Source: Pedobacter sp. (GTDB taxonomy: Bacteria; Bacteroidota; Bacteroidia; Sphingobacteriales; Sphingobacteriaceae). Taken from it: a stretch of DNA of 6,209 nucleotides. How positions within the stretch are numbered: position 1 is the stretch's first letter; each line of letters opens with the position of its first letter. Below are positions 5,688 to 6,209 of the stretch, piece after piece. The notes under the pieces are model-generated. The model ran no database searches. It worked only from the letters and a program-made list of their open reading frames with translations, and had not been told where the DNA came from. The position numbers were made by a program, and so were the translations under genes. The DNA lies in contig JASLGV010000249.1 of the NCBI GenBank assembly GCA_030149995.1, positions 1 to 6,209 on the forward strand, given 5' to 3'.

Positions 5688-6209
5688 TTAACCTGCCGGA
5701 TGTTGGGCAAAAATTCGGCTCAGTTGTTCGTAAAGGGCCGGATGTTTTTCCTTTAATAACGCTGGTTTTTCAAAAAAGTACTCCGAAACAACGGCAAAAA
5801 ATTCGGCCTGGCTGGTAATGGCATACGGATTAATATCAGATTTGCTGGCTTCAATCCTTGCAATTTCTTCCTGCATCATCTTTACCCAGGGTAAGGTATA
5901 TTCGTGAGCCAAAAGATGCTCAGGAATGCCGTCGGTGGCCCCATCCGATTTGTCGAGCAAATGTACAAACTCGTGGATGGCTGTGTTTTCTTTGCCGGCG
6001 CTTTTGGAGAAACCTGCCCTGAGTGCTGTTTGAGATAAGATCATCTGCCCATTCATATAACCGCTGCCAACCATGCCCATAATGTTTCTTTCGCCTCCTT
6101 CAAACTGGAAATCCTTGTTAAAAGTATCGGGGTAGAGCAACACCGTGCGCAGGTTTTTGTAATGCCATTCTTTAAAACCAAAAATCGGAATAATGGCACT
6201 GGATGCAAT
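5688..6209 (-). CDS. MtfA-family (peptidase M90) zinc metallopeptidase, 5' part missing
   Basis: The frame is open through the right edge, so the N-terminus lies outside the window; 173 residues are visible (numbered from the edge). The zinc-binding HEFVH is at 79-83, preceded by ENTAIHE and followed by LLDKSDG, as in MtfA proteins. A downstream EFFAVVSEYFFEKP (136-149) supplies the expected third ligand, probably E143, 64 residues after the first histidine; in characterised MtfA the ligands are two histidines and a glutamate at a similar distance. The region PIFGFKEWHYKNLRTVLLYP (8-27) also fits the family. Compared with MtfA proteins of about 250-265 residues, roughly 80-90 residues are missing. 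E. coli MtfA is a cytoplasmic peptidase that binds the glucose repressor Mlc; Bacteroidota homologues need not share that partner. An internal GTG at 6143 is not the start, because family sequence continues upstream of it. Confidence 0.92.
   Translation of the reverse strand: MASSAIIPIFGFKEWHYKNLRTVLLYPDTFNKDFQFEGGERNIMGMVGSGYMNGQMILSQTALRAGFSKSAGKENTAIHEFVHLLDKSDGATDGIPEHLLAHEYTLPWVKMMQEEIARIEASKSDINPYAITSQAEFFAVVSEYFFEKPALLKEKHPALYEQLSRIFAQHPAG

Overview
The window looks like a piece of chromosome from a Bacteroidota bacterium, most likely Sphingobacteriaceae (Pedobacter-like). This is an inference from the gene families (an adjacent DUF1800/DUF1501 pair, a DUF6263-like exported protein, an MtfA-type peptidase), from A-rich leaders without clear Shine-Dalgarno sequences, and from moderate GC. 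No rRNA, tRNA, CRISPR array, insertion sequence or phage gene is visible.

Layout, left to right. Positions 1-103 may hold the last codons of an upstream gene. Positions 104-244 hold two inverted copies of a roughly 50-nt REP-like unit around an AT-rich spacer. A TMEM175-family potassium-channel-like membrane protein follows (343-924, +). It converges, with a single base between the stop codons, on aat (926-1579, -), the leucyl/phenylalanyl-tRNA-protein transferase of the N-degron pathway. A 66-bp divergent gap with a 33-nt imperfect palindrome separates aat from a two-gene unit on the + strand: a DUF1800 protein (1646-3085) and a DUF1501 protein with a twin-arginine signal (3106-4305). A small YccF-type membrane protein made of two repeated halves follows (4379-4747, +). 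It converges on a two-gene block on the - strand: an exported DUF6263-like protein (4765-5655) and, upstream of it, an MtfA-family zinc metallopeptidase (5688-6209) cut by the right edge.

How the genes relate. DUF1800 and DUF1501 are 20 bp apart, on one strand, and form a recurrent neighbour pair in Bacteroidota and Planctomycetota, so they very probably act together. Only the second carries a visible export signal. The mtfA and DUF6263 genes are 32 bp apart and may be co-transcribed, but no functional link is known to me. The other genes are ordinary core or membrane genes placed side by side.

Most of the window is ordinary. The parts most worth a second look are the paired REP-like element, the palindrome between aat and the DUF1800 gene, the uneven export signals of the DUF1800/DUF1501 pair, and the nucleotide-level duplication inside yccF.
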